Of a DNA stretch of 22,168 nt, positions 15,658-22,168 are shown one piece after another. Under the pieces are notes generated by a model. It saw only the letters and a list, made by a program, of their open reading frames with translations, was not told the DNA's origin and searched no databases. The translations under genes were made by a program, and so were the position numbers. This DNA is from CAISDH01 sp964398805 (GTDB lineage: Archaea > Micrarchaeota > Micrarchaeia > Micrarchaeales > Micrarchaeaceae): positions 1 to 22,168 of the forward strand of contig CAYNNI010000063.1 of assembly GCA_964398805.1 (NCBI GenBank). Direction: 5' to 3'. Position 1 is the first letter of the stretch. Every line of letters begins with the position of its first letter.

Positions 15658-16791
15658 CTACATCTTGCCTACTTTTCTTGCGAGGGCATCGAAGCCTTTG
15701 AAGAACCTGCCCCAGGAGTAGACAGCCTCTGCCCTGCGCCTGCCTGCCTTGCCCATATTTTCGGCAATGCCCGGGTGCTCTGCGATGAAAAGCATCCTCT
15801 TCGCGAGCTCGGCGCTTGTGTCCGCAAGGAAGCCGGTCTTGCCGTTGATCACGGTTTCGCGGGGCCCGCCCTCGTTCACCGCTATGACCGGCTTGGAACT
15901 GGCCATCGCCTCCAGGGGCACTATGCCGAAGTCCTCGTTTATCGGGGTGTACACCAGCGCAGTGCACTTGGAATACAGCGACCGCGCCTTGTCCTCGGCC
16001 GGGTTGAGCACGAACGAGACGTTCCTCGCGCGCATGGACTTGAGCTCGTTGTAGTATCTCTCGGAGTCGCTGTACCGCTTGGACAGGGTGCCCGAGAGCA
16101 CGAGCCTGTAGCTCTTGTCCTTCGACATGCGCAGGAACCGCGAGAATGCATCGATTGCATACTCCTGGCGCTTCATCCGGTCTATCCGCGAGTGGTAGAG
16201 GAAGTACTTCCCATTTCCGTTGTTCCTGAAGCCCTTGCAGTCTATTCCAGGGTTTATCACTTCGCTGCCGCGGTGAAGGTAGCGCCGCACATTGCTGCTT
16301 GTGTTCGCGCTGTTCGCGGCTATGCCCTCTATTCTCTCTACGATTCCGCCCTCTACGCGCCGGTACACCGCGGACAGCGCGCCGTATGCCAGCTTCTCGT
16401 GCGCGGGCCGGCCCCTGACTGCGCCTACCCGCGCGTCGAATATCTCGCGCGGAGGAGTGTGCACGTACCAGAGCATGCGCGCGTTCATGTTGCGCGCCCA
16501 CTCGCTCGGGGACATATGCGCGTTTATCACATCGTAGTCCTCTTTTACCTTGAGCCACAGGAAATTCGCGCCGTAATGCACCCCGTTCGCTATCACGCGG
16601 GGCAGCAGGGAGCCGAATGGGCCGCGCCTCGCGAAGACCTCGATGTCCACGTCCCTGAAGCCGTCGAAAGTGGAGTTGGGCTCGTACCCGAGGGTGTAGA
16701 TCTTCGCCTTGTGGCGCTGCGCTATCCTCAGTATCACGCGCTCCGCGCCGCCGCGCTCGTTCAGGTTGTGCTGCGCTATCAGCAGTTTCAT
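15658..16791 (-). CDS. Glycosyltransferase, GT4-like
   Basis: 377-residue GT-B-fold enzyme that would transfer a sugar from an activated donor. The N-terminal domain opens with MKLLIAQHNLNERGGAERV (GGAE motif at 14-17). The C-terminal domain has YFLYHSRIDRMKRQEYAIDA (197-216) and the donor-binding E-x7-E pair Glu286 and Glu294 within NEDFGIVPLEA, then KPVIAVNEGGPRETV, all typical of GT4 retaining enzymes. The frame stays open 28 codons farther upstream to 16875, but the ATG at 16791 starts at the first beta strand and overlaps the preceding stop as ATGA. Sugar and acceptor cannot be told. Coupling to a phosphodiesterase suggests surface glycan, glycolipid or glycoprotein work. No membrane helix is seen, so it is cytoplasmic or peripheral. 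Confidence 0.87.
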   Translation of the reverse strand: MKLLIAQHNLNERGGAERVILRIAQRHKAKIYTLGYEPNSTFDGFRDVDIEVFARRGPFGSLLPRVIANGVHYGANFLWLKVKEDYDVINAHMSPSEWARNMNARMLWYVHTPPREIFDARVGAVRGRPAHEKLAYGALSAVYRRVEGGIVERIEGIAANSANTSSNVRRYLHRGSEVINPGIDCKGFRNNGNGKYFLYHSRIDRMKRQEYAIDAFSRFLRMSKDKSYRLVLSGTLSKRYSDSERYYNELKSMRARNVSFVLNPAEDKARSLYSKCTALVYTPINEDFGIVPLEAMASSKPVIAVNEGGPRETVINGKTGFLADTSAELAKRMLFIAEHPGIAENMGKAGRRRAEAVYSWGRFFKGFDALARKVGKM

Positions 16792-18305
16792 GGCCGCACC
16801 CCGACGCGGGACGAGACGCCAAAGTACCGCAGGATTGCGGGCGCCACGTCGCACACGCTCGCGACCTTGCCGCACGAGCTTACGAACGCGGGATCGCTGC
16901 TCTGGACTCCGAATATGGCGCGGCGCGTGTGGTCGCCGCTCTTCGCCAGCTCGGGCGCCATGAAGTCGCTTTGCGCCGAGTAGTTGAACACGTCTATCGT
17001 GTAACCCTGCTTCACCTCCACAAGCAGGTCGGGCGCTATCGCGTCGCGCATCCCGCGGTAGTAGGCAGCGCCGTCAATAATGTCCACGATGAGCGCATCG
17101 CCTTCCGGAGATTTCAGCGAGCGCAGCGACCTCTCCAGCTCGGCCTTCAGCGCGCGCTTGCCGCTTGCGCCGACGCACGGCCTTGCGAAGCGCTCGTCGT
17201 TGATGAATATCATGCCGACAGGGTTGTTCGAGACCGATGCGAAGGCGCGGGTCTTTGCCATCTCGAAGTCGAAGTCGTGTATGCGCGTGTATGCGCCCCC
17301 GGACGCGCCGGACAGCACCTTCCCGGTCGTGCCGGCTATGGCGCCCTTCAGCTTGCTCGGCATCTTGTTGTAGACGTTGCGCAGACCGCTCTTCAGGAGC
17401 GCCTCCCTTAGCTGGTATTTCGCGCTGGCCTTGCCCTGCCGCGCTCCCGCCATGCTCTTGACCACGGAATCCTTGAGGACTGCGTAGCCGCTGTTTACCA
17501 GCCACGCGTTGAGAAGGAACTTCTGGCGCACGATCTGCACGCCGTGGTCCGATGCCACCAGGAGCGCATAGCCGTCGCCAGAATCCTTAGCGTAAGAGGC
17601 AAGCCACGATGCAAACTCGGATATCTCGCGATAGATGGGCGCGACAAGGGGCTCCCATCTGCCTGTGTTGAGGGAGTAGTGCTGCATCCTGTCGGTCTCA
17701 GTGAAGCAGACAAAAACGAGGTCGTAGCCCCCAGTCTCTATGAGGCTCTTGCTGAGCGCTGCACGGGCTTTCACGCTCTTCACGTACTTCTTCGATGCCT
17801 CTTCCGGCGACGTTTCACCGGACTTGAGCGCGGCCTCGATCTCGGGCTCGCCTTCGAAGCCGAACTTCTCTGATGCCTCTTTCATCGCGCTGGAGCTGAA
17901 CTTGGGCTTGAGGGGCCATCCGGTTATCATGTCCACGCTCTTCTTCTCGCTCGGCTGCGTTATCATCGCGGGAGTGATTACGAGGCACTTGAAGCCCCTG
18001 TCGGAAAGCGCGTCCCAGAACGGCAGGTGCCTCTTGGTGTCGAGGAAGAGCAGGTTCTCCTTCTCGTAGTCCTTGCCGAGGTAGAGGAAGTCTATCACGC
18101 CGTGCTCCCGCGGCTCCAGGCCGGTGTACATGCTCGTCCATGCGGGCCCGGTGAGCGGCGGCAGCGTGGATTCCACCTCTTTCAGCGCTCCGTTGTCTAG
18201 AAACGCGCTGAAGCCCTGCATGCCCTGCTCCTTGCGCAGTTTCTCCAGGATCCACAGGGGCGCGCAATCTATGCCTATCAGGTACAGCCTTTTTCTTTTC
18301 TCCAT
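16788..18305 (-). CDS. Alkaline phosphatase superfamily phosphodiesterase
   Basis: 505 residues, with the metal-site pattern of type I phosphodiesterase/nucleotide pyrophosphatase-like proteins: Asp13 (GIDCAP), the likely nucleophile Thr52 (LTGPAWTSMYTG), Asp205 and His209 (FTETDRMQHY), Asp253-His254 (SDHGV) and His459 (GDHTRRAIFG). All expected two-metal ligands are visible, so it should be active on a phosphate mono- or diester. No signal peptide or membrane helix is visible, so it is probably cytoplasmic, unlike many secreted relatives. It starts at ATG 18305, 23 bases after the tyrS stop, and ends in an ATGA overlap with the glycosyltransferase gene, suggesting that the two act in one pathway such as glycan or phospholipid-linked sugar metabolism. 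The substrate is unknown; a phosphoglycerate mutase-like activity is a possible alternative in this superfamily. Confidence 0.82.
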   Translation of the reverse strand: MEKRKRLYLIGIDCAPLWILEKLRKEQGMQGFSAFLDNGALKEVESTLPPLTGPAWTSMYTGLEPREHGVIDFLYLGKDYEKENLLFLDTKRHLPFWDALSDRGFKCLVITPAMITQPSEKKSVDMITGWPLKPKFSSSAMKEASEKFGFEGEPEIEAALKSGETSPEEASKKYVKSVKARAALSKSLIETGGYDLVFVCFTETDRMQHYSLNTGRWEPLVAPIYREISEFASWLASYAKDSGDGYALLVASDHGVQIVRQKFLLNAWLVNSGYAVLKDSVVKSMAGARQGKASAKYQLREALLKSGLRNVYNKMPSKLKGAIAGTTGKVLSGASGGAYTRIHDFDFEMAKTRAFASVSNNPVGMIFINDERFARPCVGASGKRALKAELERSLRSLKSPEGDALIVDIIDGAAYYRGMRDAIAPDLLVEVKQGYTIDVFNYSAQSDFMAPELAKSGDHTRRAIFGVQSSDPAFVSSCGKVASVCDVAPAILRYFGVSSRVGVRP

Positions 18306-18328
18306 GAAATATGCGCCCGAAGCGCTAG

Positions 18329-19411
18329 CTATCTCGTCACGGCGAACTTCCTGACCGCGTCGTAGAGTTCCTTCGCGCCCTTGTTCTTCTCGAAGTGCTC
18401 GCGCACAGGCCTTATCCGCTCGTCGAGCTTCTCAGCGACGAAGTTCTTTAAGTCATGCGGATGGACCTCGCCCTTCCTGTACGCCTCGACAAGCGCAGCG
18501 TAGTCGCCCGCTTCAAAGGCTCCGCCGAACTTCTGCGGTCTCTCTATGATTATCGGATCCGACTTGTCATCGACGATTAGCTTCTCTATGTAGTCGAACA
18601 TGGGGTTCCCGGCGATGACCTTCTCCGGGCAGTACGCGGAGTTTATCTTCTCCTTTATCTCGGCGAAAGAGTCGTGCACCAGGATTGCGCTGCGCGGATC
18701 CGACTTGGACATCTTGTACTCCATCAGCACAGATTCGTCGCTGGTCTTGAGGTCGGGAGGCATGCCCTTGAGCCCGAGCAGAAGCGGGTGGCTAACCATG
18801 ACCGGCACCTTCCACCCGTAGTGGTGCGCCACCTCGCGCGCCAGTATGTTTGCCTTCCTCTGGTCTATGCCGAGCTGGCAGATGTCGACGTCCATCTGGA
18901 ATATGTCAGTAACCTGCATCACAGGGTAGAAGAGCTGCCCTGCAGAGACCGCCTCGCCCTCCTTCCTGCCCATTATGGTTATCGCGCGCTTCACGCGGTC
19001 AAGAGAGAACGCCTTGCCGATCTTGAGGAACCTCTCCCAGTACGCGGGATCGCTCATCAGGTCCTTGTTCCACACAATCTCGACTCTGTTCGTGTCGACC
19101 CCGGCGGCGCGCCACACCTCCACGAAGTACTTTCCCGCAGTCCTTATCTGCTCCAGATTGCCTCCTAGCTTGTTGTTGAGGTACGCGAAGTAATCGGCAA
19201 GATACAGCTTGAAGTGCATGCCTGTTCCGAGAAGCTTCTTGAGAATCCTGGCGCGCATGAGGCCGAAGTGTATCGCGGCGAGGCCGGACGGCTCGAAGCC
19301 GTCGTACGCCACGGGGTGCTCATGGGTCTCGAACACTGCCCGCAGCTCATCCTCGGTGACGATCTCGGCAGCGAAGCTCCGGATGGTCGCCATCTTGGTC
19401 TCAATGTCCAT
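18329..19411 (-). CDS. tyrS: Tyrosyl-tRNA synthetase, archaeal/eukaryal type
   Basis: 360-residue class I synthetase that charges tRNA-Tyr. YDGFEPSG (36-43) and IHFG (47-50, the HIGH equivalent) mark the ATP/tyrosine site. QVTDIFQMDVDICQLGIDQR (166-185) is the tyrosine-binding helix region, and KMSKS is intact at 233-237 (YKMSKSDP). The short length without a C-terminal S4 domain is the archaeal/eukaryal form rather than the bacterial one. The start was set at ATG 19411 because a TATA-like TTTAAATCC lies about 26 bases upstream; the ATG at 19393 (MATIRSF) is the alternative. It is followed at 23 bases by the phosphodiesterase gene on the same strand, so they may share a transcript, though the functions are unrelated. 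Confidence 0.95.
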   Translation of the reverse strand: MDIETKMATIRSFAAEIVTEDELRAVFETHEHPVAYDGFEPSGLAAIHFGLMRARILKKLLGTGMHFKLYLADYFAYLNNKLGGNLEQIRTAGKYFVEVWRAAGVDTNRVEIVWNKDLMSDPAYWERFLKIGKAFSLDRVKRAITIMGRKEGEAVSAGQLFYPVMQVTDIFQMDVDICQLGIDQRKANILAREVAHHYGWKVPVMVSHPLLLGLKGMPPDLKTSDESVLMEYKMSKSDPRSAILVHDSFAEIKEKINSAYCPEKVIAGNPMFDYIEKLIVDDKSDPIIIERPQKFGGAFEAGDYAALVEAYRKGEVHPHDLKNFVAEKLDERIRPVREHFEKNKGAKELYDAVRKFAVTR

Positions 19412-19431
19412 GGTAGAAGCATGCAGCTGAA

Positions 19432-19440
19432 GGATTTAAA
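19432..19440 (-). promoter_or_regulatory. TATA box of tyrS
   Basis: TTTAAATCC on the - strand, centred about 26 bases before the tyrS ATG at 19411, predicts a leaderless mRNA. It lies in the 137-base divergent gap with the membrane-protein gene. Confidence 0.55.
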
Positions 19441-19507
19441 GCTATTCTGCGCACGGCGAGCGTGGAGGTGCCCGCGTCATCGGCAAGAGGCATGGCCTCC
19501 AGCAACG

Positions 19508-19516
19508 CTTTTATAG
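19508..19516 (+). promoter_or_regulatory. TATA box of the membrane-protein/ferredoxin pair
   Basis: CTTTTATAG is centred about 26 bases before position 19539, so a short leader of about 10 bases would precede the ATG at 19549. That leader contains GGTGG at 19538-19542, 6 bases before the ATG, a plausible ribosome site. This is unlike the leaderless genes nearby. Confidence 0.5.
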
Positions 19517-19548
19517 ATCGGGTTCACACGAATCGCAGGTGGCATGGG

Positions 19549-20301
19549 ATGATCCCGATTCTTCCGGAGACCGCGGCAGGGACATACGCAACCGCGGGCT
19601 CCATCTTCGTCGAGGGCACGATCCTCGTGACGCTGGCGATGATATCCATACTGGCGCTATCTGCACCGATAGCGCGCAGGTACTTCCTCCAGGTGCTCAG
19701 GAAGTTCACGCTAAGGCTCGCCGCGGACATATGGTGGCTGCTGTTCGTGGTGCTGCGCGACGCGAGCATATTCCTGATGGTGCTCCTCGGATTCATGCTG
19801 TTCTGGCCGGGCACTTACCAGGACATAGCGATAGCCGTGCCGTTCCAGCCGCTAGCCATAGACATGTTCGCCATAGCGCTGGTGATACTGCTGCTCTGGG
19901 ACACGGAGGAGGAGCCGTTCTTCAACAGCCTGCTGACGCTCTTCGTGCTGCTCGGCACCGTCATGTACACCGCAGGCACCGTGTTCGTTACGGAGAGCGC
20001 AACCCAGCTTGCGGCGCAGCCGCCCGCGGTCTCGAACTCCGCGAGCAACATATGAGGCTTCTTCAGCCAGAACCTCAACTCGCTCAACAACCCAGCGCTA
20101 TCCATATACACATTCTACCTGAGCTTTGCGATACTGGGCGTATGCGGCCTGGTGGCTGTGGTATATTCCTTCAGGGGGAAGGGCGGCAGGGTAAGGCAGG
20201 TGGAGCCTAGGCCGCAGCCAACGCCAAGGCCGGGGCAGCACGGGCAGCCGCAGCAAGAGGAGCCGCAGGCGATGCCGATTGCGCAGCAGCCGCGGGTATG
20301 A
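19549..20301 (+). CDS. Polytopic membrane protein interrupted by an in-frame TGA (readthrough or nonsense)
   Basis: The first open part (19549-20055) encodes 168 residues with four membrane helices at about 19-38, 62-88, 100-117 and 128-147, and the acidic loop WDTEEEP. It ends SNSASNI-TGA (20053-20055). The same frame then continues for 81 coding-like codons to a TGA at 20299-20301: GFFSQNLNSLNNPALSIYTF, a fifth membrane helix ending VVYSFRGKGG, and a Pro/Gln-rich tail. No ATG opens this second part before its last dozen codons. One transition (TGG to TGA) would explain the break, so a nonsense mutation, a base error or programmed readthrough are all possible. TGA ends several other genes here, so it is not generally reassigned. 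GGTGG at 19538-19542 supports the start. Family not recognised. The ferredoxin gene follows after 11 bases, so a membrane redox role is conceivable but unproven. Confidence 0.7.
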
Positions 20302-20312
20302 GGGTACACTAA

Positions 20313-20753
20313 ATGCCGTTCGAGTTCACCTTCGACAACGCAATATGCATACAGTGCGGGATATGCGCTGATGTCTGCCCGGTAAGCACGCTGGACTTCA
20401 CCAGGCCCAGGCGCAAGCACATCGAGGACACAGCGCTGGAAAGCGACCTTACCACGGACATGACAGAGTATCCGATACAGGTGGCAAGGTGCATAGGCTG
20501 CATGATATGCCCGGAGGAGTGCCCGGTAACGTGCATAACTATACGCAAGGCCTATGCGGAGCCCAAGTATGCGCCAAGGCAGGGTCCGATGGTGACCGAC
20601 GAACCCGAGGCGGGCGAGTTCGCGCTGTCGAAGTACACCAAGCTCATGCCTGCAAAAGCCAAGTCAAAGGATCCGTGGGGACGCGACTACATATTCATCC
20701 CAAAACGCCGGAAATCCACTACAGGCACATGGGACGAGGAGGACATGAGGTAG
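20313..20753 (+). CDS. Two-[4Fe-4S] ferredoxin-domain protein
   Basis: 146 residues with two classical CxxCxxCxxxCP clusters: Cys12, 15, 18, 22 (CIQCGICADVCP) and Cys60, 63, 66, 70 (CIGCMICPEECP), spaced as in NuoI-like and polyferredoxin-type subunits. An acidic/basic insert of about 36 residues lies between them, and a tail of about 75 residues without cysteines (ending KRRKSTTGTWDEEDMR) follows. It should carry electrons in the cytoplasm or at the membrane face of a complex. The ATG lies 11 bases after the readthrough frame of the membrane-protein gene, with GAGGGT about 8 bases upstream as a ribosome site. Partners are not seen beyond that membrane protein: no other respiratory-complex subunits are present, so a NuoI name would be too specific. 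Confidence 0.85.
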   Translation: MPFEFTFDNAICIQCGICADVCPVSTLDFTRPRRKHIEDTALESDLTTDMTEYPIQVARCIGCMICPEECPVTCITIRKAYAEPKYAPRQGPMVTDEPEAGEFALSKYTKLMPAKAKSKDPWGRDYIFIPKRRKSTTGTWDEEDMR

Positions 20754-20800
20754 CGCGCATGCAAAGATTTTACTTCCGGGAAAACGCGTAAGCTGCGGCA

Positions 20801-20808
20801 TTCTTATT
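20801..20808 (+). promoter_or_regulatory. Weak TATA-like site before the SAM synthetase gene
   Basis: TTCTTATT is centred about 34 bases before the ATG at 20840, in an 86-base gap after the ferredoxin gene. A second AT-rich patch (AAGATTTTA, about 20764-20772) lies farther upstream. Either could start transcription; neither is a strong match. Confidence 0.3.
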
Positions 20809-20839
20809 GTTTGCTCTTCCAGCCTACTCAAGGTCAACT

Positions 20840-22036
20840 ATGGCGATAAACGTTGAGCAGATGGAGCGCGGGCTCGTCTCGGAGCAGGCGGCGGAGTTCG
20901 TCGAGCGAAAGGGGCTCGGCCATCCGGACAGCCTTATAGACGGGATAGTCGAGAACGTCAGCATCGCGCTGGGAAGGCGGTACATGGAGGAGGCAGGGGA
21001 GATACTGCACCACAACGTCGACAAGGGTCTCATCGTCGGGGGCGCGTCAGAGGCAGGATTCGGCAAGGGCAGGATAACGAAGCCCATCGAGATCATAATA
21101 GCGGGAAGAGCGACAAGCGAGTTCCAGGGCAGGCGCCTTGACATAGACGGCATAGCGACCGGCGCAACCAGGGACTACCTAAAAAGGAGGACGCGCTTCC
21201 TTGACGTCGAGAGCGAGGTAACCATAATACCCAAGATAAGGAACGGCTCCGCGGACCTCGGAAGCATATTCAGGAGGAATTCCGACGTGCCGCTCGCCAA
21301 CGACACCTCGTTCGGCATAGGCTTCGCGCCCTTCACAGACACAGAGAGGCTGACGCTCGAGACCGAGCGCATGCTCAACGGCGCGCAGTACAAGAAGGCC
21401 ATGCCGATGGCAGGGGAGGACATCAAGGTAATGGGAATCCGCGAGGAAGACCGGATAACGCTGACAGTTGCTGTTGCGTTCGTGTCGGAGTGCGTAGAGG
21501 GCATGGACGATTACATAAGAGCAAAGGAGAGGATCGCTGCCGACATAGCGAGCAACGCGAAGAGGATAACCGGCAGGAGCGTTGAGGTGTCAGTCAACCA
21601 TGGCGACTCGTGCGAGAGGAATGAGGTGTACCTGACGAAATCGGGGCTGAGCTGCGAGGCGGGGGACGATGGCGCGGTAGGAAGGGGCAACCGGGTCAAC
21701 GGCCTCATCACGCCATTCAGGTCGATGTCTCTCGAGGCCGCGGCGGGAAAGAACCCGGTCAACCACGTGGGCAAGATATACAACATACTCTCGAAGAAGA
21801 TGGCAGAGGACATAGTGAGGAGCTATCCGAGCATAAGGGAGTGCAACGTCGCGATGGTCTCGCAGATAGGCAGGCCCATCAACGACCCGAGGAGCGTCTA
21901 CATAGACGCGATAATGGAGAGGGGCGAAACGCTCGCGCCGATAGCCTCGAAGGTCAGGGGCATAGCCGCAGAGAACCTACAGGAAATAACGTCCGTGACA
22001 AGGGACATGGCAGGGGGCAAGTACGAGATGTTCTGA
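20840..22036 (+). CDS. mat: S-adenosylmethionine synthetase, archaeal type
   Basis: 398 residues, the usual length for the archaeal methionine adenosyltransferase family, which is distinct from bacterial MetK. It makes S-adenosylmethionine from ATP and methionine in the cytoplasm. Family signatures seen: VERKGLGHPDSLIDGI near the N-terminus, ILHHNVDKG and VGGAS, SFGIGFAPFTDTERLTLETE in the middle, NHGDSCERNEVYLT, a Gly-rich DDGAVGRGNRVNGLITPFR, and KNPVNHVGKIYN toward the end. The frame can be extended to a TTG at 20807, but the ATG at 20840 (MAINVEQM) matches the usual start of the family. Its stop is directly followed by the stop of the convergent transporter gene, with no gap. Confidence 0.95.
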   Translation: MAINVEQMERGLVSEQAAEFVERKGLGHPDSLIDGIVENVSIALGRRYMEEAGEILHHNVDKGLIVGGASEAGFGKGRITKPIEIIIAGRATSEFQGRRLDIDGIATGATRDYLKRRTRFLDVESEVTIIPKIRNGSADLGSIFRRNSDVPLANDTSFGIGFAPFTDTERLTLETERMLNGAQYKKAMPMAGEDIKVMGIREEDRITLTVAVAFVSECVEGMDDYIRAKERIAADIASNAKRITGRSVEVSVNHGDSCERNEVYLTKSGLSCEAGDDGAVGRGNRVNGLITPFRSMSLEAAAGKNPVNHVGKIYNILSKKMAEDIVRSYPSIRECNVAMVSQIGRPINDPRSVYIDAIMERGETLAPIASKVRGIAAENLQEITSVTRDMAGGKYEMF

Positions 22037-22168
22037 CTACGGCTTCTCCCTGAACTCGCTCTTCGCGCCGCTGACCAGATATGCGCCCGCAAGTATGACA
22101 GCCGAGCCCGCGAGCTGCAGCAGAGGCGCGGGCTCTCCCCCGAGCACGCCCCCGGCAAGCGATATGAT
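22037..22168 (-). CDS. EamA/DMT-family transporter, C-terminal fragment at the window edge
   Basis: Too short for an ordinary ORF scan because it is cut by the window end. Reading the - strand from 22168 gives 43 codons without a break and a TAG at 22037-22039. The peptide has GGVLGGEPAPLLQLAGSAVI and LAGAYLVSG, then a short charged tail. That is the last-helix pattern of drug/metabolite (EamA) permeases, where a Gly-Glu-Pro motif precedes the final membrane helix. Stop codons of this gene and of the SAM synthetase abut. Substrate unknown; most of the gene lies beyond the window. Confidence 0.7.
   Translation of the reverse strand: MISLAGGVLGGEPAPLLQLAGSAVILAGAYLVSGAKSEFREKP

Noticed and set aside
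16792..16875. 28-codon N-terminal extension of the glycosyltransferase
   Set aside because: It overlaps the end of the phosphodiesterase gene, is Arg-rich, and GT4 enzymes begin at the MKLLIA strand. The ATGA overlap at 16788-16791 is the natural start.
19521..19536. GGTTCACACGAATC, reminiscent of a tRNA T-arm
   Set aside because: The loop does not match GGTTCRAATCC, and no acceptor, anticodon or D-arm partner can be built in the 137-base gap.
1..22168. CRISPR arrays, insertion sequences, defence islands, rRNA genes
   Set aside because: No regularly spaced direct repeats, transposase motifs, nuclease/toxin modules or rRNA-like sequence were recognised on either strand.

Overview
The window reads as a compact stretch of a GC-rich archaeal chromosome. 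Archaeal signs are Hel308, an archaeal/eukaryal-type tyrosyl-tRNA synthetase, an archaeal-type S-adenosylmethionine synthetase, TATA boxes about 26 bases upstream of start codons (many transcripts should be leaderless), and class III prepilin-like signals. Genes are packed with 1 to 25 base gaps or ATGA overlaps. LamG and DUF2341-type pilin-like proteins with a WCESGC motif remind me of DPANN archaea, possibly Micrarchaeota. That placement is inference from protein flavour and was not tested.

Layout. Bases 1-950 hold the 3' part of a dihydroorotase gene (+). It converges, with a 1-base gap, on hel308 (-, 952-3075). A divergent promoter region (3076-3177) then starts a + strand operon of four membrane-anchored pilin-like proteins (3178-8392): a class III pilin with two LamG domains, a small pilin-like protein, a pilin-like protein with one LamG domain, and a DUF2341-type protein. 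A Nudix hydrolase gene (8392-8832) is joined to its end. Converging on it from the - strand is a motor operon (14346 down to 8861): a winged-helix/coiled-coil protein, a type II/IV secretion ATPase of the FlaI/TadA type, an uncharacterised coiled-coil protein, and two separate T2SF membrane platform proteins. These two convergent operons probably form one surface filament system with lectin-like tips. No prepilin peptidase is in the window.

Farther right, on the - strand, lies a run of tyrS, an alkaline-phosphatase-superfamily phosphodiesterase, a GT4 glycosyltransferase (ATGA-coupled), and an APC amino acid permease broken by two one-base losses. Divergent from tyrS is a + strand pair: a polytopic membrane protein whose reading frame is interrupted by one in-frame TGA, and a two-cluster ferredoxin. 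These are followed by the archaeal S-adenosylmethionine synthetase. The right edge holds the C-terminal end of an EamA/DMT transporter on the - strand.

No rRNA, tRNA, CRISPR array, insertion sequence or long repeat was seen. No stretch over 300 bases lacks a gene or a pseudogene. The most interesting items are the LamG/DUF2341 pilus locus, the in-frame TGA at 20053, and a compositionally different LamG cassette inside one pilin-like gene.
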